A stretch of 64,000 nt of DNA. It comes from Lotus japonicus. Lineage: Eukaryota > Streptophyta > Magnoliopsida > Fabales > Fabaceae. Position numbers and translations under genes: made by a program. The notes below the pieces were generated by a model. It ran no database searches and was not told where the DNA came from. It saw only the letters and a list, made by a program, of their open reading frames with translations. Every line of letters starts with the position of its first letter. Position 1 is the stretch's first letter. Shown here in pieces: positions 36,140-48,999 of this stretch. The stretch is from NCBI RefSeq assembly GCF_012489685.1, contig NC_080044.1:74696732-74760731 (forward strand). The letters run 5' to 3'.

Positions 36140-36310
36140 AAGACTTGCTAGCTACGGGTTAAGAGGTATATAAAGTTGGTAAACAAGATCAATTTCTCAT
36201 GAAACTTAGACCTGAATTTAAAGTTGTGTGTTCGCTCTACTTAATCGGTCTCTAACCCCTTCTTTTGATACAAAAAATATTGTCAATTCTCTTTCTGGAC
36301 AGTCAGCAAC
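36140..36310 (+). pseudogene. Copia-type gag relic
   Basis: One frame reads VYKVGKQDQFLMKLRPEF then KVVCS, close to the conserved gag region of plant Ty1/copia polyproteins (QFLMKLRPEFE-type). It has stop codons upstream and downstream and no intact reading frame. The hAT and Mutator-like elements lie just to its left, so the two insertions probably landed in this old retroelement. Confidence 0.55.
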
Positions 36311-39300
36311 TAATAGAGAGAGTAATTATATTGGCACCGATTTCCATCCAAATCCTTCCGCATAATACACTTATACTCCTTCAGTTTTTTACTATCTGTC
36401 CATTTACAAGAAGAAAAATTATTTATATTTGTTTACCCACTTAAAGTTTTAAGAGAGTGTTAATTGACGTTTTTTCAAATAATGTCATTAAAAGAAGAAT
36501 AAATGAAGACATGTAAAGTACAATTTATATGATAAAATAGAAAAATATATAATATTTTTTTGAAAATTAACAAAACTAATTATTTTTTAATATATATGTG
36601 TTTATTCTTTTTCTGAACAATGGATAAGGAATAGATGAAATGAAGTACGGAGTAATATATAAGGTTCATGTTACTAGTATTAAACTTATGAAATTAAGCT
36701 AATCCTCTCATTGTTGCAAACTAATTACGTAGCATTTGACCGGCCCATGCACAAAAGTAGGCGATGCTCAGAACCAGATAGATTATCTTCAAGTACACTT
36801 GGATCGATGAGTACTGATTAGAATTTAGGTGATCTTATAGTGGTACAATTAATCATTTTTGGGAATTCTTTGAGGTTAAAGTGTTAAACAAATTTGTTCA
36901 ATCTTAACACCAGAAAAATATTTAATGAAGCAAGGAATGTCATTGACCCGTCTATGTCAGCAACGTGACAAACATACAGTAATATTAGTGAGCTGGTTGT
37001 GAAGAATATTAAAGCCTTCTTAACCTATCACATGGTACATCAGATATCATACAATTCATGTCCTTTTTACTGCACCCACAACCGTAAAGTGGTTTGAAGA
37101 TTGAAAATGATGACTAATAAAATAAATGGTAGAGTAAATTATACTAATCCACTACATTTACCTTTACGCATATGATCATTTTTCAATAAAATTTACATTC
37201 CAATCTCACCTTTTGCAATTAAGTATTAAAATCCATCATAAATTCTTTGGCTCAAACTGTTCCACGAATAACATGAAATTAGTAACAATTTTCATGGAGA
37301 GATTTTTTTCATAAAAAACTGAAGTATTTTACAAAATGACAATTTTATCATCTCATAAAAATGTCAACTAGTAAGGACCTTTTGATATGGAAAAGAATTC
37401 GTCACTAAAATAAACGAATTTAAACAAACACACTCTTAATCAAATGTTAAACAAACAAATTAAGCCTCCTTTACACTTTTTTATTAATGAAAAATAACAG
37501 TGCTATTTAATATAAATAAATCGTTATTTTGTATGAAAAGAAATTATGCATAACAATTTGTGAATGAGGAGGATCGACAAAGAAAAGTTATTTTAAAAGC
37601 ATTAGTGTATGTAAAGTGAAGTGGGGTTGTAAAGTGAAAGGTGATATTTAAGTAGGTGACAACATTTATGAATGAGTTTTAAAATAAAGTGATGATGGAA
37701 GTGTGAAGAATTAATGGAATGGAAGGTTAATATATTATGACACATGCAATGTAAGCCGTATGTGTTTGTCATATACACTGTAGATATCCATTATATGAAT
37801 GTCACTCTCAACTTCCCCGTAATTGTGAACAAACAAAGGGTTCAAACCCCCACACATAAAGAACTTGGTGTGGGACGAGGATAATAATGCAATCTGAGTG
37901 AATCCAAAGACCCATTATTATGGTTCTGAATCAACGTACCAATACAGCTGGAACACAATCTGTCTTGACACTACACTAGAATATTGGTCCTGATACTTCT
38001 CGTGTGTTTTGGATTGATATTTGCATAATTAATTTTGGAGAGTATTGATTCTCTTAAAATTAAGATTTACAGGTTAAACATCACTTAAAATAATGTGATT
38101 TTTGTTAGAATTCGTTCATTTATGGAAAATTGGTTTTGTAGGGCATTAAAACAATAACCACAAGTTGCTCCTCCCTAAACACAAACCAGATCTATAACCG
38201 CGAGTTCCAGAGCCTCGACCTCAGCTCCAAGCTCTTATCTTTGCTCAATACAACTCTCTTTGACAAAAAGAGAGTGGAGAGGATAAGAGAAAAAGGTAGC
38301 ACTAGGTTGGTTAATGAGGTTTGAATAAAGAAAAGATCGGGGCAAAAGATGAGTTTGAGGGGGTGGCACTAGGTTGAGATTAAGATTTAGATGCAGTTAA
38401 AGATCAATATGTTTTTTTTTTGTCATTTTTATGTCTAATTTAATAAATTTAAATTAATTATCAATTATATGCGCGCAAATTAAATTTAAATTTAAATTAT
38501 ATTTAATTTTTTCTAAAACTAAAACTAAGTTATTTTTCTAAATACATGAATATTTTTCTAACGATTCCTTTTCTTTTTTTCCTTTAAAAAAACATATTTA
38601 ACCCAAAATAATTTTTGTGGTGTTTTTTTTTCTAGTCAACCCATTTTTTTTTATTTTTTTTTTGGTTAAAGTCAACCAATTTTTATGGAGTGCTAAAAGC
38701 AACTCCTAGTACTCAATTACAAGCTTTACCAGCCTTTCTTGTCTTGCGTGCAAGTGTAGGTTATATATCCCAAGGCTTTAGGATGGGCCAAAGCAGACAA
38801 AAAATAAGAAATTAGCCCAAGAAAGGTAGGGGGTTGTCAGGGTTGGTTCACAAAGTTGAATGTCATTGGAGAAATTTTGATATACTTCGTGATGAGTAAT
38901 GATATATACACACCTCATTTTTTAAACACTTCATTTCCACCTCTTTTTATTTCTATCTCTTTCATCTTATCATCTATCACATCTCATATTTTCTCTCTTA
39001 CTTTTTCTTTTCTTCCTATCTCTCTCATCATTCCATCTCTCCACCTCAAAAGAGAGGTGTGGACTGCGGATGAAACATTACCAATCATTGCTCCACATAA
39101 TTTAAAGATTATCCAAATGAGTGATATTTTTCTATTCAACAGTATATATAGTTATAGTGTAAGCTCCCGAAAAAAAATATTATACTATAACGTTACATGC
39201 TAACGTTCAAAAAAACGTTAAATGCTATATTAAATAATTTAATGAGTAAGCAATGGGGCACTTAGGTACACAAGGAGAAATTCTTGTGTAACATTGACCC

Positions 39301-40286
39301 AACCAACCTATAACCCTATTTGGATTGGGTATTATAATGGTAAATACAGGAAACATGAAATTTTAAAAAATTGGTATTTTAAAAAATTTTAGAACACTTC
39401 ATGTAATAATCATAAATCAATGATAAAAATATACCTCTTTCGTCATTGATACAAGATGCCACAACAACCACAAGAGTCACTATCTATCTAACACTGATTG
39501 ATCGAAGGTCAACCTCCCCAAATGAAGAGTGTAACCTTCCGTATAAATGAGACCCAAATAATGAAATGAGACACGTAAGATTAGGTCATCTCACAAAGAT
39601 TTAGTGTTGGAAAGTGTTAAAGAAGTGTGGATAACACTTCCCAAATCCCCACATAAACAAAAATAAGGATTACTTTATGCAGCTAAAATATTAACACACC
39701 AATCTTTTCTTTTGAAGATTTCCCAACCTCAATTCATCTTCACACCAGTTGAGAAGGCGCTTAAATAGTTGCTTGCTCCTCATGACAGCCTTGCAACTAT
39801 CCAGTTCAGCTGATATTTCTCCCCAATTCAGTTTACAATCAATATTCCGGATAAATTATCACCTTCAAGAATGTCATTTTTACATTGTACAAAATTGCCT
39901 CATATTACTGAGCTATAACATTATTCGTTTCCCACAGCTGATTAACATACAAACAGGTTGCTAGCAGAGAGCGTGCGACTACAAAGATGAATATAAAAAT
40001 ATAGTATAAGTAAATAAATCTCCATCATGTCAAATTCCCTGCCATAAACTTCTACAATAATGTTTAACAGGAATGCCTAGTTCTGCATTAGAATGGATTT
40101 GAAAGCTACAAGAAAGATTTTGCCACTGTTTGCGTCTATACATCAGTGACACGCCTAAATGGTACAACAGAAAGACTTAACCACTAAAATAAAAGAAATG
40201 GCATTTGATGCCTTGTTGTATGACATCAGAAGGAAACAGCAGAAAGGCACAGACTAGAATATGGGAAAAGACAGAAGGCAGAGAAG
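36311..40286. other. Intergenic DNA and probable 3' UTR of PRIM2
   Basis: About 4 kb without a recognisable gene. Around 38890-39100 a pyrimidine-rich segment begins with a CACACCTCATTTTTT-like motif and ends in AAAGAGAGGTGTGGAC, possible remnants of inverted ends. Bases 39730-40280 may include the 3' UTR of PRIM2, possibly spliced. Confidence 0.35.
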
Positions 40287-43200
40287 TTAACCTGTGAATG
40301 GCTGCCAGTGGATACGTTTCTTGCAATAAGCCAATAAATATTCAGGCTGAAGAATCCTTCTGTATTTAAAAATAACGTTAATAATGTAAGTAAATATAAC
40401 ATTAGGCAGAGAACAATGTTCTAAATATTTTTTCCCCAATTTAGAAGATTATTTAGTGTGCTATATTGAAGGTCCACATATTATGTATTGTGGGGGTTAT
40501 GTGCATACTGCATAACCATTACAAACTTTGGAAACTACGGAATATTGTAGGACTCTTAGGATAATCCATCTACCCACATTGAACACCATCTCCTTCATAA
40601 CCCTGTGAGGAAATTGTTATAACTGGACATTCAATAGGTCCTGTTTCAGGTGTGCTAATTATAAGGGTAAAACACATATAAAGAAATTTGCCCTTCAACC
40701 AGATTCCAAGTCTCTCTCAATGTCTATGTTACATCACTACATCTACGTCTATGGTATCTTGCCTTCCTTCATCCAACATCAGAACAGATTAAGTGGGACT
40801 TTACAACTTGTGATCTATCTGGAATATGCCCTTAAAATTTATTCACATTAGTGAGAGGCTTTTACATTTGTTTAATTCAAGTCTCGTTTCATTGTCATCA
40901 TATGGTAAAATGTATTTCTTTACAAACACTTGTTAGCAGATTGAGCAAATCTGTAATCGCAAGCCAAGCCACAAAAAGGCATGGAGCAGATTAGACTAGT
41001 AGCATGTATTGTAAAAAAAACATCAATATCCGTAACCTAGCTAGTTTGTAGTTGTGATTACATCAGTAATTCACAACTATAGGTTTAAATCACAAGTTGT
41101 AAACTGTAGTCTACCTTTGGTTGCAATATCTTTTGACTGTCAATAAAGTATTGATTTGGATGGTTAATCCCTGCATCACATGGTACGCCGTGAAGGGCTT
41201 CAAATGTCAAGGTGCAAGCTAACTGCACATGCAGTACACATATAATCAGAAATCAAATCAAGGGTTAAACTAATAACTGAAGTTCAGTGGATTATGCTGA
41301 AACCTACCTGATAATGTCTATTTCGCACTTTGTCTATTACATCTTCCATTGCTCGACTGTTCACCCCCATTCTGCTGAGTGCAGCTTTTAGATTCTCTTC
41401 ACTATTAAATTCAAAAGGCATCAATTAAATATCAAGCCACGTATACGCATTAGTAAACAAAAGTGTGGACAGGCATTTCCAATGATATTACAAGTTAGTA
41501 AAGTCTAACCATAAGAGCCGCTAGATTTGCAATTATAATATCCTTTGCATTTACATTGTTATTGATTCAAGATTCAAATCATAAATCGGAAAACCTATTT
41601 TCCGAATCATGAATTGAATCTTTTTATGTACCATAAGATACATGATACAAAGAAATCAAGTTATAAATTGAAACATAAGCAAACCTTAAAATGATACAAG
41701 ATCAAAGCTATAAATCAAAATAAGAAAAATAGTGGCTGCTTGCACAAAGTTTAAATATTCAATCCCTCCCTAATCATCAATAAGGTGACAAAATGCAAAT
41801 TACTTACATACTTCCTATACTTAGATCCTAGTAAATAATCATAATCTAACTAGTTGAATCATTCATCATCCCCAAGGTCAACACTAGCCCACAACAATAA
41901 CGAAATTATCACAACAGTAAACAAATATCACAGCAGGAAATACATTAGTAGATCGAGAGAAATGTCGCGAAGCACCAAGGGACCGAACCCGATAGAAAAT
42001 CAACAGACACATTTCTTTGGTGACTAAGAAATGTCACATGAATCGATAGTACGTGAGGACCAAAGTAAGGTTTGATTTTTCTGAGAATGTGACGTGGGTC
42101 TTTGGGAGGAATAATAGTCAGCTATTTCTGACATTAATTTTTTTTTTGTAAAAAACAGCCCAAAAGCACTAGAACCCTATACTGGTCATGCAACCTGACC
42201 CACCTGAAGTGCAACTTGCATGCAACTTTGAATCGTAAGATTCAGCTCCCGACTCAGAGATACAGAATGAGAATCAGGTTCCTTTTAGATTCGCACTACG
42301 ATACATAACGCTGTCTCAAGAATTTGTATTGTGTAGAGAAATGCATAGTATGTATAGTAAAATACTGATAAAAAGTGAAACTAGTATTGTATGAAACACT
42401 TTGAAATAAAACTAACTGATTTATCACTCAAGCAGTGATTTACAGATTACAAAGAAAATATAAGAGCAAGGGGGAGACCGAATTTCAAATTGCTCTTTGA
42501 ATCTTTCAACTATTAGGTTTAATGATGAAAAAACCTAGGATTACAATAAATGAAACTATGGTGATTATGTCATTGGTTATCCTGAAAGAAAGTATTTGAC
42601 ATCCTAGCATTCGTCAGCAACAAAATGCAAGAAAAGGTGCAGCAAGGTTACCCGCTATACTTAATAGTGAAACCACAATTTGCTCATCCAGTAAGAGAAA
42701 TAAATACTGTAATACAGTCAAGAGAAACAAATAATTTTATCAACTAAAAGTCACAATTCACTCAGAGCAAGACCTAATAGAGATAATGAAGTGGTAACTC
42801 AAAGAAGTCCCACATTGCCAAGATTAGCAAGTGCACAAGTGCATATATAATAAAGAACACACACACCCATTGCCTTAAGCCTAAGGTTTTGTGGTGTTGT
42901 GTGGTTCTAACTAAGGATTTCTAACATGGTATCAGAGCTGGTCTGATCCAAGCCATGACTTCCGCTTCCAAAAAAAAAAAAAAACGAAAAAAAAAAGTAA
43001 AAATCCGAGAAAAAAAAAAAAAAAGCAAAAATGGCAGTCCCATTTGCGCAAGCCAAGGCCTCAGACTCAGACGAAGGAGCACAAGTCCAAGGAACTCCGA
43101 TGCTCCCGCTAGAGTACTAGCCCAGACAAAGAAAGTCGAAAGGCAGACTCAGACGAAGGAGCACAAGTCCGACGACCACTGATGTTCCCGCTGGAGTGCA

Positions 43201-46200
43201 AGGCACAGGCAAAAAAAAAAAAAAAAAAATGGAGTCCCAATTGAGGGGGAGTAATAGAGATAATGAAGTGGTAACTCAAAGAAGTCCCACATTGCCAAGA
43301 TTAGCAAGTGCACAAGTGCATATATAATAAAGAACACACACACCCATTGCCTTAAGCCTAAGGTTTTGTGGTGTTGTGTGGTTCTAACTAAGGATTTCTA
43401 ACAAGACCCACGACACCAAAAGCCAGAGAATCATTTATGAACTAAAATTCACAAAATGGAGAAAAACATCTATTTATAATATATCTATTTCTGAAAGTTA
43501 AACCATCCATTTGATAGCTCAAGTGTTGAGAGTGACCTGAAATGTCTATAGGGGCAACCATGCTGATCTCCAGCACCAGGAGTTGATGAAATAACCTTTT
43601 GACAAGAATAGGGAGTATAATCCTGTAACATCCATCAAAATATCACTTGTTGAACTCCATATGCATGCGTGCAAACACACAGAAACTAGCTGCATGTTCT
43701 CGAACCTAGTTTCTAAGTGAAAAATGGCAATCTCACTAGTCATCAGCAAAAGGAATATATTCAAAATATCCTAAAAATCAGTGAAGTTTAAAGCTTACCG
43801 TTCTCTTCCCTTCCTTTCCATAATTATGGCGTATGTTATATGCATATTCTTTCTCAAACTTTTCCAAACCAACCTACAATCAGACCTTGCATTTGATTAA
43901 TCATTAATGTAATTTGACAAAAGTAAAACAGCATATACAAATACCTATTCAAAGACTATACACTGATGTATGACGAGATATGGATAGATTGAATGCATAG
44001 ACAGACAGATTGAGAAAGGATTTAGAAATATTATGAGATAATATCCATAAATTATCTAACCCAAGACTGTTGTAACTCTCATTCTAATTCACATTTATGA
44101 CTGGAAATAGACACAATTTCACATTAAACTTTGAAGCCTGAAGGAGGTTGTAAGATTTTAGTCCCAATAAGAGATCATGCTCAAGCATCATTCTTACCTT
44201 TTTAGAAAACTCAGCTCTCCAAAATGCAAGTGCATCATCCAGGTTCAAGCCAACACCCTAATTACATTATGGAGGAAAAAAAAAAGATGAGAAAAAAAGA
44301 AGATACAGTAATAGATTAAGTGGATTAAGAAAAAAAAATTGAATACCTATAAAAAACTACTAATTTAGAACAAAGGTGAATCAAAATGTAGTACTTTGAC
44401 AATGCTACAAATAAGCATCAACATTTAGCACAATTATACTACCAAAAAGTGCTTTCATTTCATGTGGAAATTTCACATACATTGTAATGATAAAATAGTG
44501 TCTATCTCTTTCTTCAAAGATATTAAATAGATTGAGCCTGTAAAATTTGAGAAAATCTATAAAGAGAGCTAAAGAACAAATTTTAACACGACAATACTCA
44601 TTCATTCCCACCCAAAAGAAACCAGTCAAAGTGTGGAAGATCTTAACATAAAATTATCAGACTCGGGGTGTCAAAATTCATAAGTAGAAAAATAAATGAC
44701 TTCAAATTATTTTAACACAGTGCTGGACTTTGTTCCATGTATATCTCTTGGTTATTAGTATGAAACTAAAAGATAACTCCAGCTGATCATATAATTCCAG
44801 TAATTCACCCTTCTCCGAATCCTCATCGAGAGGGGAGAAAAGAAAATGAATCAAGGAAATGGAAAACTGTCAAAATAAAATAAGATAAGCTGCATGATGG
44901 ACATCGATGTCCACAAGCATGTGAAATGCCAAGCTTAGTTTAACTCTAACACTTACAACAATCTAGACTAGAGTATTTTTATTAGGCTAAGATGGCGGCC
45001 AAGTACAACCTTGAGAAAGAGGCCTAGTTGCATCCTCCCTCCATGCTTTAAATGATGATCTTCTTTCAGCTGCATAAAAGTGGGGTAAATCAGGACAGAT
45101 GAGACAAATAAAAGAACAAGAAGATGGACCAATCATAAAATGAGCTAGGGAAAAGTTGGAAATTATAGATGAATCAGGAGTAAGAAGCACAACATATGGA
45201 GCATCATTAATGACCAAGCTTTAACCTTATCAAATAGGTGACGCATGCACAAAGGAAATGAGCTCTTGGCAATTTGATCAATGTCCTTCAATGATATCTC
45301 AGCATATTCTCTTGGCTGGAGAGGTTCTCAATCAAATTGACAATTATCAATCCAAAATTACATAAATACCAAACAAGGATGATAAATGAACGAATATTCT
45401 GCATGAATTACCTGAGAAAGATCAGGACCCAGGTAACTTGAGCACAGAGCTTCCACAATCTACACAGAAATCTAGTCAATTTCAATAAAAAGAAAGAAAG
45501 GATCTATTGATATACACAGGGAACAACCAAACTTACAGGAGTCAACCTATGCTTCTCTTGTTCTCTAATTGAAGATGTCCATTTTCTGAAACAATTTAAC
45601 ACAAGTCTAAGAATCTCAAATCCCAAACTCGCATTTAAATAAAGAATATTCTCTGAGAATACATCTGAGAACATTTATTGAGATTCAAATGACCAATGAA
45701 ACCTGTTTGTAAGGATGAGTGTCTTTGACAGCTGACTTCGAAATAGTGTGGCTACAAATGAAACAACCTGGGAAGAATCCAGAATTGAAACAAAAATGAG
45801 ATTTACTATATGACCAGTACTCTGTGATCTAAAGCAAGAATGAATATAAAGAAATAACACAAGTCAACCTGATTCATTGCAACATATGCATATCCTTGTT
45901 TTATAAACACTTTCCGTCCAGCAACAAGCTCTGGAACTTCTTCAAAAGGTACCTGGGGGGGATTACAAGGCAAGATATATAAATGAAGCAACCAAAAAAC
46001 CGAAAGGGGGAATGTTAGATATAGAGGACACATAAGGCAATGCGACAACTATAGTCCAGTAACTATCAAGAAATGAATTTTCCAATGAATTTCTTCCATT
46101 GGGTTGGATTAAAGAATTCACCTAGATGTTTAACAAAGCATTCACCTAGGTCTTATACAAACTTCATGAGGGAGCAAATAAAATTTGAAAAATGAAGGTG

Positions 46201-48873
46201 AAAGAGGTAGAGTTGTAGATCATTGCCTTCACCTAGTGTAAAGTTGTATCTCTGAGATGGAAATTGGGGAAAACAATATAGTAACTATAAGGAGAGATTG
46301 TAGAATAGGGGCAATACAATACAAATTCAGTTTTTCTGATAGGCATAAACCCTTTTAAATTTACTTCTTTCTTTGTTCTTTCCTTTTGGAAGGGGGAGGG
46401 GGGTGTCAGGATTTTCCTCCATAACAAAGAACCGTTAGTAGAATCCAACATACATACTGAAGAAAAGAACCTATCTTCTCTCCAGATAAATATAAGAATT
46501 ATGCCCAACATTCACTTAATATTTTGAGTAGAACTGTGGTCATGTTATTCTTAAGACAATGTATGGATGTATTCATTTGCGTGAAAAGAAAATGAAAAGA
46601 AACAAGTATAACACTCATACCTTGTAGAAGATAGCATCAACTGCAAAATAGTAAAAAAAAACGCAAAATACAGGCGCATTAGGCTTGAAAAAGTATTCAG
46701 AAACAAGAAATAACTCATACTTCAAAAAGAAAAATGAAACACAACTTTGAAAAATCATAGATTTTCATTTTTCTAGCAGAATAACAGCACACATGCCACG
46801 TGAAAAAATCAGATATTTTTCAGAATTCTATCCATGCAACCGCAAGATCAGGAGCGGATTTACACATTAAGAGGGAAACAGGCCTTAGCTAGCAACAATT
46901 ATATTCCTATTCAGGCCCAGTTTGGAAGAGCTTATTTGAGCTTACCTGACAGCATAAGCTCTTACGCCAGTGTTTGGGAGGGCTTATGCAAACAGCTTAT
47001 GGCCTGCCATAAGCTATTTTCAGCTTATTTTCATAAGCTACTCAGGATAGCTTATGAAAAACAGCTTATGCTTATATACAGCTTATTTTTAATTTATTTC
47101 AATAAATTTTTTAAAATAGCTTATGAATAAGCGCTTATGTCAACATAAGCGCTTATGACCATATTTCCAAACAGGGCCTTCAACCTCCAGCACAGTGCAT
47201 GGAAATCATTTAGAAAAGAAAAATAAATCATGAAAATTTCGTAAATTGTCATAGAAAAAAGAAAGCAATGTGTTCGTACGAGTGGGTAAAGGCTGGCCCA
47301 TGGAACGTGCAACTTGTCCCAATTTCTCTTTTATATCCTGAAAAGCGAAAGCTTCACTTTGTTAGTCACTAAGAGGTATTTATTGTGGCAAATAACTAAA
47401 TTTGGCATAAATCAAGTTCATAGAAAACATAAACAGCAAGGGGAAAAAAAATGAAACAAATATCATGTGATTACCTGAAATTCCATTTTGGTAACGGCAC
47501 TGCCAGAAAGGTCGAATTCCTCCATGACTGCCCTCTGTGCACTCACAAGCAAAGCACATTATAAATTAGTACCTAAGTTGAAATGCAAAATATTTGCAGT
47601 ATATAGAGATTTGACCTGAGCTTCCGCAGTATATAGAGAACGAAAACGGTAGCGGAAGAGAGCACATTCCATAGAAAGAAACCATTTTCTCAAGTCCTCC
47701 CTGGACATGCGAGTCAGTAATCAATTAATTTAGTATACGTGAAATAACACAGAAATGTAATTGAGATTTCTCATGATTATAAGGTTTCTTTAGTATTCAC
47801 TAAATCATTAATCTGTTTGACGTTGTAAATTGCCATTCAAGATCAATTAGTGTGTTTAACATAAGTGGATGGGTAGTGAATTGCTTCCTCCGTATACAAC
47901 ATACAAGGGTGTTATGGTTTTAGTCTCTCATCATTACCTATTTGTCCAACTTCCGACAATTTGAATCTATATTGATCAGTGTTATTTGTCAACCACCGCA
48001 CATGATTATGCTTAGAATCACAGGAAAGTGAAGGAGTATTTTAAATGGCATGGAACAACAGTGAAAAAGAATACACATAAAAGAAACAGAGAGCTCTTAC
48101 GTTCTGCAATACACGAGACGTAGAACAAAATGAGATATAATATCTTTGTTCAGAACCTCAGATGCATGTTGATGTCTCATATTCACTCTCCAAAGGTCTT
48201 TTACCTGTACATAAGAGGTTCACATCGAAATAGACCATAAGACAGAATCTTATTTTTTATGGTTGATCATAAGATATAATCTAATCTAAGAAATTGAAGA
48301 GCAATTTGTAGCTTTTACACACATTATAATTGAAGAATTCAAGATTTTACCAATTTTTCCATTTCTTCCTGTTTCTTTCCCCTTGACATGCCATCAGAAA
48401 TCCCCTTGAGAACTGCAACAAGCAATAACATCCATCAATGATGAACCACAACACTCGAAAAGCATCATTGTCAGCCGGCGACAACAGAAGTTGAAGAAAC
48501 ACGTACAAATTAACATGACTCTCATACAAAATTCAATTAGAAAACAAAACAAAACAACAATTGCTTGCAAGTTTCAGATCTTGACTTCAACACTACACTA
48601 AACCCTAGGCATGAGCGAGCAATCGAAGCATTCAGTTACGCTGCGCAATGATCAGATCAGATCTCTGGAAATGGAAGAAGCAGAACACGAAAATTGAAAG
48701 GAAAATGAAGAAAACTGACCTCGGAGGCGATCGATGGCGAAGGACTCGAAATCCTCGAGCCTGACTTCGAGTGGGGGAGCAGAGCGATATGAGGGAATGG
48801 TCGGAACAGCAACGGCGGCATCGTTGGCGGAGGACAAGGAGTTCCGGTGACTCTGAGGTCGAACTATTTCCAT
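40287..48873 (-). CDS. PRIM2: DNA primase large subunit
   Basis: Nineteen coding exons join in frame to 473 residues: 48873-48720, 48412-48351, 48204-48101, 47700-47616, 47534-47475, 47337-47280, 46640-46621, 45952-45869, 45767-45703, 45585-45537, 45459-45412, 45315-45226, 45069-45010, 44257-44198, 43873-43799, 43622-43537, 41401-41308, 41222-41115, 40346-40287. All introns are GT-AG. PRIM2 pairs with the catalytic primase subunit in polymerase alpha-primase to start RNA-DNA primers. The C-terminal Fe-S domain is intact: Cys at about 286 (FPLCMRHL), 365 (YSCQK), 381 (HGCPYRH) and 421 (LACTL) match the four cluster ligands of the family. The start MEIVRP fits plant homologues; an in-frame ATG at 48999 would add 42 atypical residues. 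The last exon ([19 protein letters not shown]) is the least certain. Confidence 0.93.
42775..43403 (+). mobile_element. TRIM retrotransposon (629 bp) in PRIM2 intron
   Basis: Two 152-bp direct repeats (42775-42926 and 43252-43403), identical as far as I can read, bound a 325-bp interior. Directly after the left repeat is TGGTATCAGAGCTGGT, the initiator-tRNA-Met primer-binding site of plant retrotransposons. Directly before the right repeat is the polypurine tract TTGAGGGGGAG. Target duplication AGACC flanks the unit (42770-42774, 43404-43408). No gag or pol fits in so little space, so this is a terminal-repeat retrotransposon in miniature. It lies antisense in the 2.1-kb intron between coding exons 16 and 17. 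The interior has an 82-bp tandem duplication (43062 and 43144). The LTR starts TA rather than TG. Confidence 0.95.
46914..47178. mobile_element. MITE with GGCCCWGTTTGG ends in PRIM2 intron
   Basis: Starts GGCCCAGTTTGGAAGAG and ends CCAAACAGGGCC, flanked by TTCA on both sides (46910-46913, 47179-47182). The interior is filled with ATAAGC/GCTTAT motifs in both orientations. End sequence recalls PIF/Harbinger-type GGCCCTGTTTGG elements; the duplication is short, so the superfamily is unsure. It sits between exons 6 and 7 of PRIM2. Confidence 0.75.
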
Positions 48874-48950
48874 CGCGATTTTGGTTCTTCTCGTGCGGCG
48901 GCGAAACCAAAATTGTGCGCGTTTGAGCTGCTTTCCCAGTTTCTGAATCA

Positions 48951-48960
48951 CCGCGCCAAA
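48951..48960 (-). promoter_or_regulatory. E2F-type site, PRIM2 promoter
   Basis: On the gene strand this reads TTTGGCGCGG, matching the E2F consensus TTTSSCGC, 78 bp before the PRIM2 start codon. A site-II-like TGGGCC at 48965-48970 lies next to it. S-phase genes of plants commonly use these motifs. Confidence 0.75.
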
Positions 48961-48984
48961 TAATTGGGCCCTGGGGCACAAAAT

Positions 48985-48993
48985 GGCGGGAAA
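48985..48993 (-). promoter_or_regulatory. Second E2F-type site, PRIM2 promoter
   Basis: On the gene strand TTTCCCGCC, a consensus E2F site, 112 bp before the PRIM2 start and 25 bp from the other site. Confidence 0.75.
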
Positions 48994-48999
48994 CCACAT

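Noticed and set aside
42955..43182. 75-codon Lys-rich frame
   Set aside because: Translation of the A runs inside the TRIM, not a gene.
48632..48997. 121-codon frame overlapping PRIM2 exon 1 in another frame
   Set aside because: Off-frame shadow; the PRIM2 frame is supported by 18 further exons.
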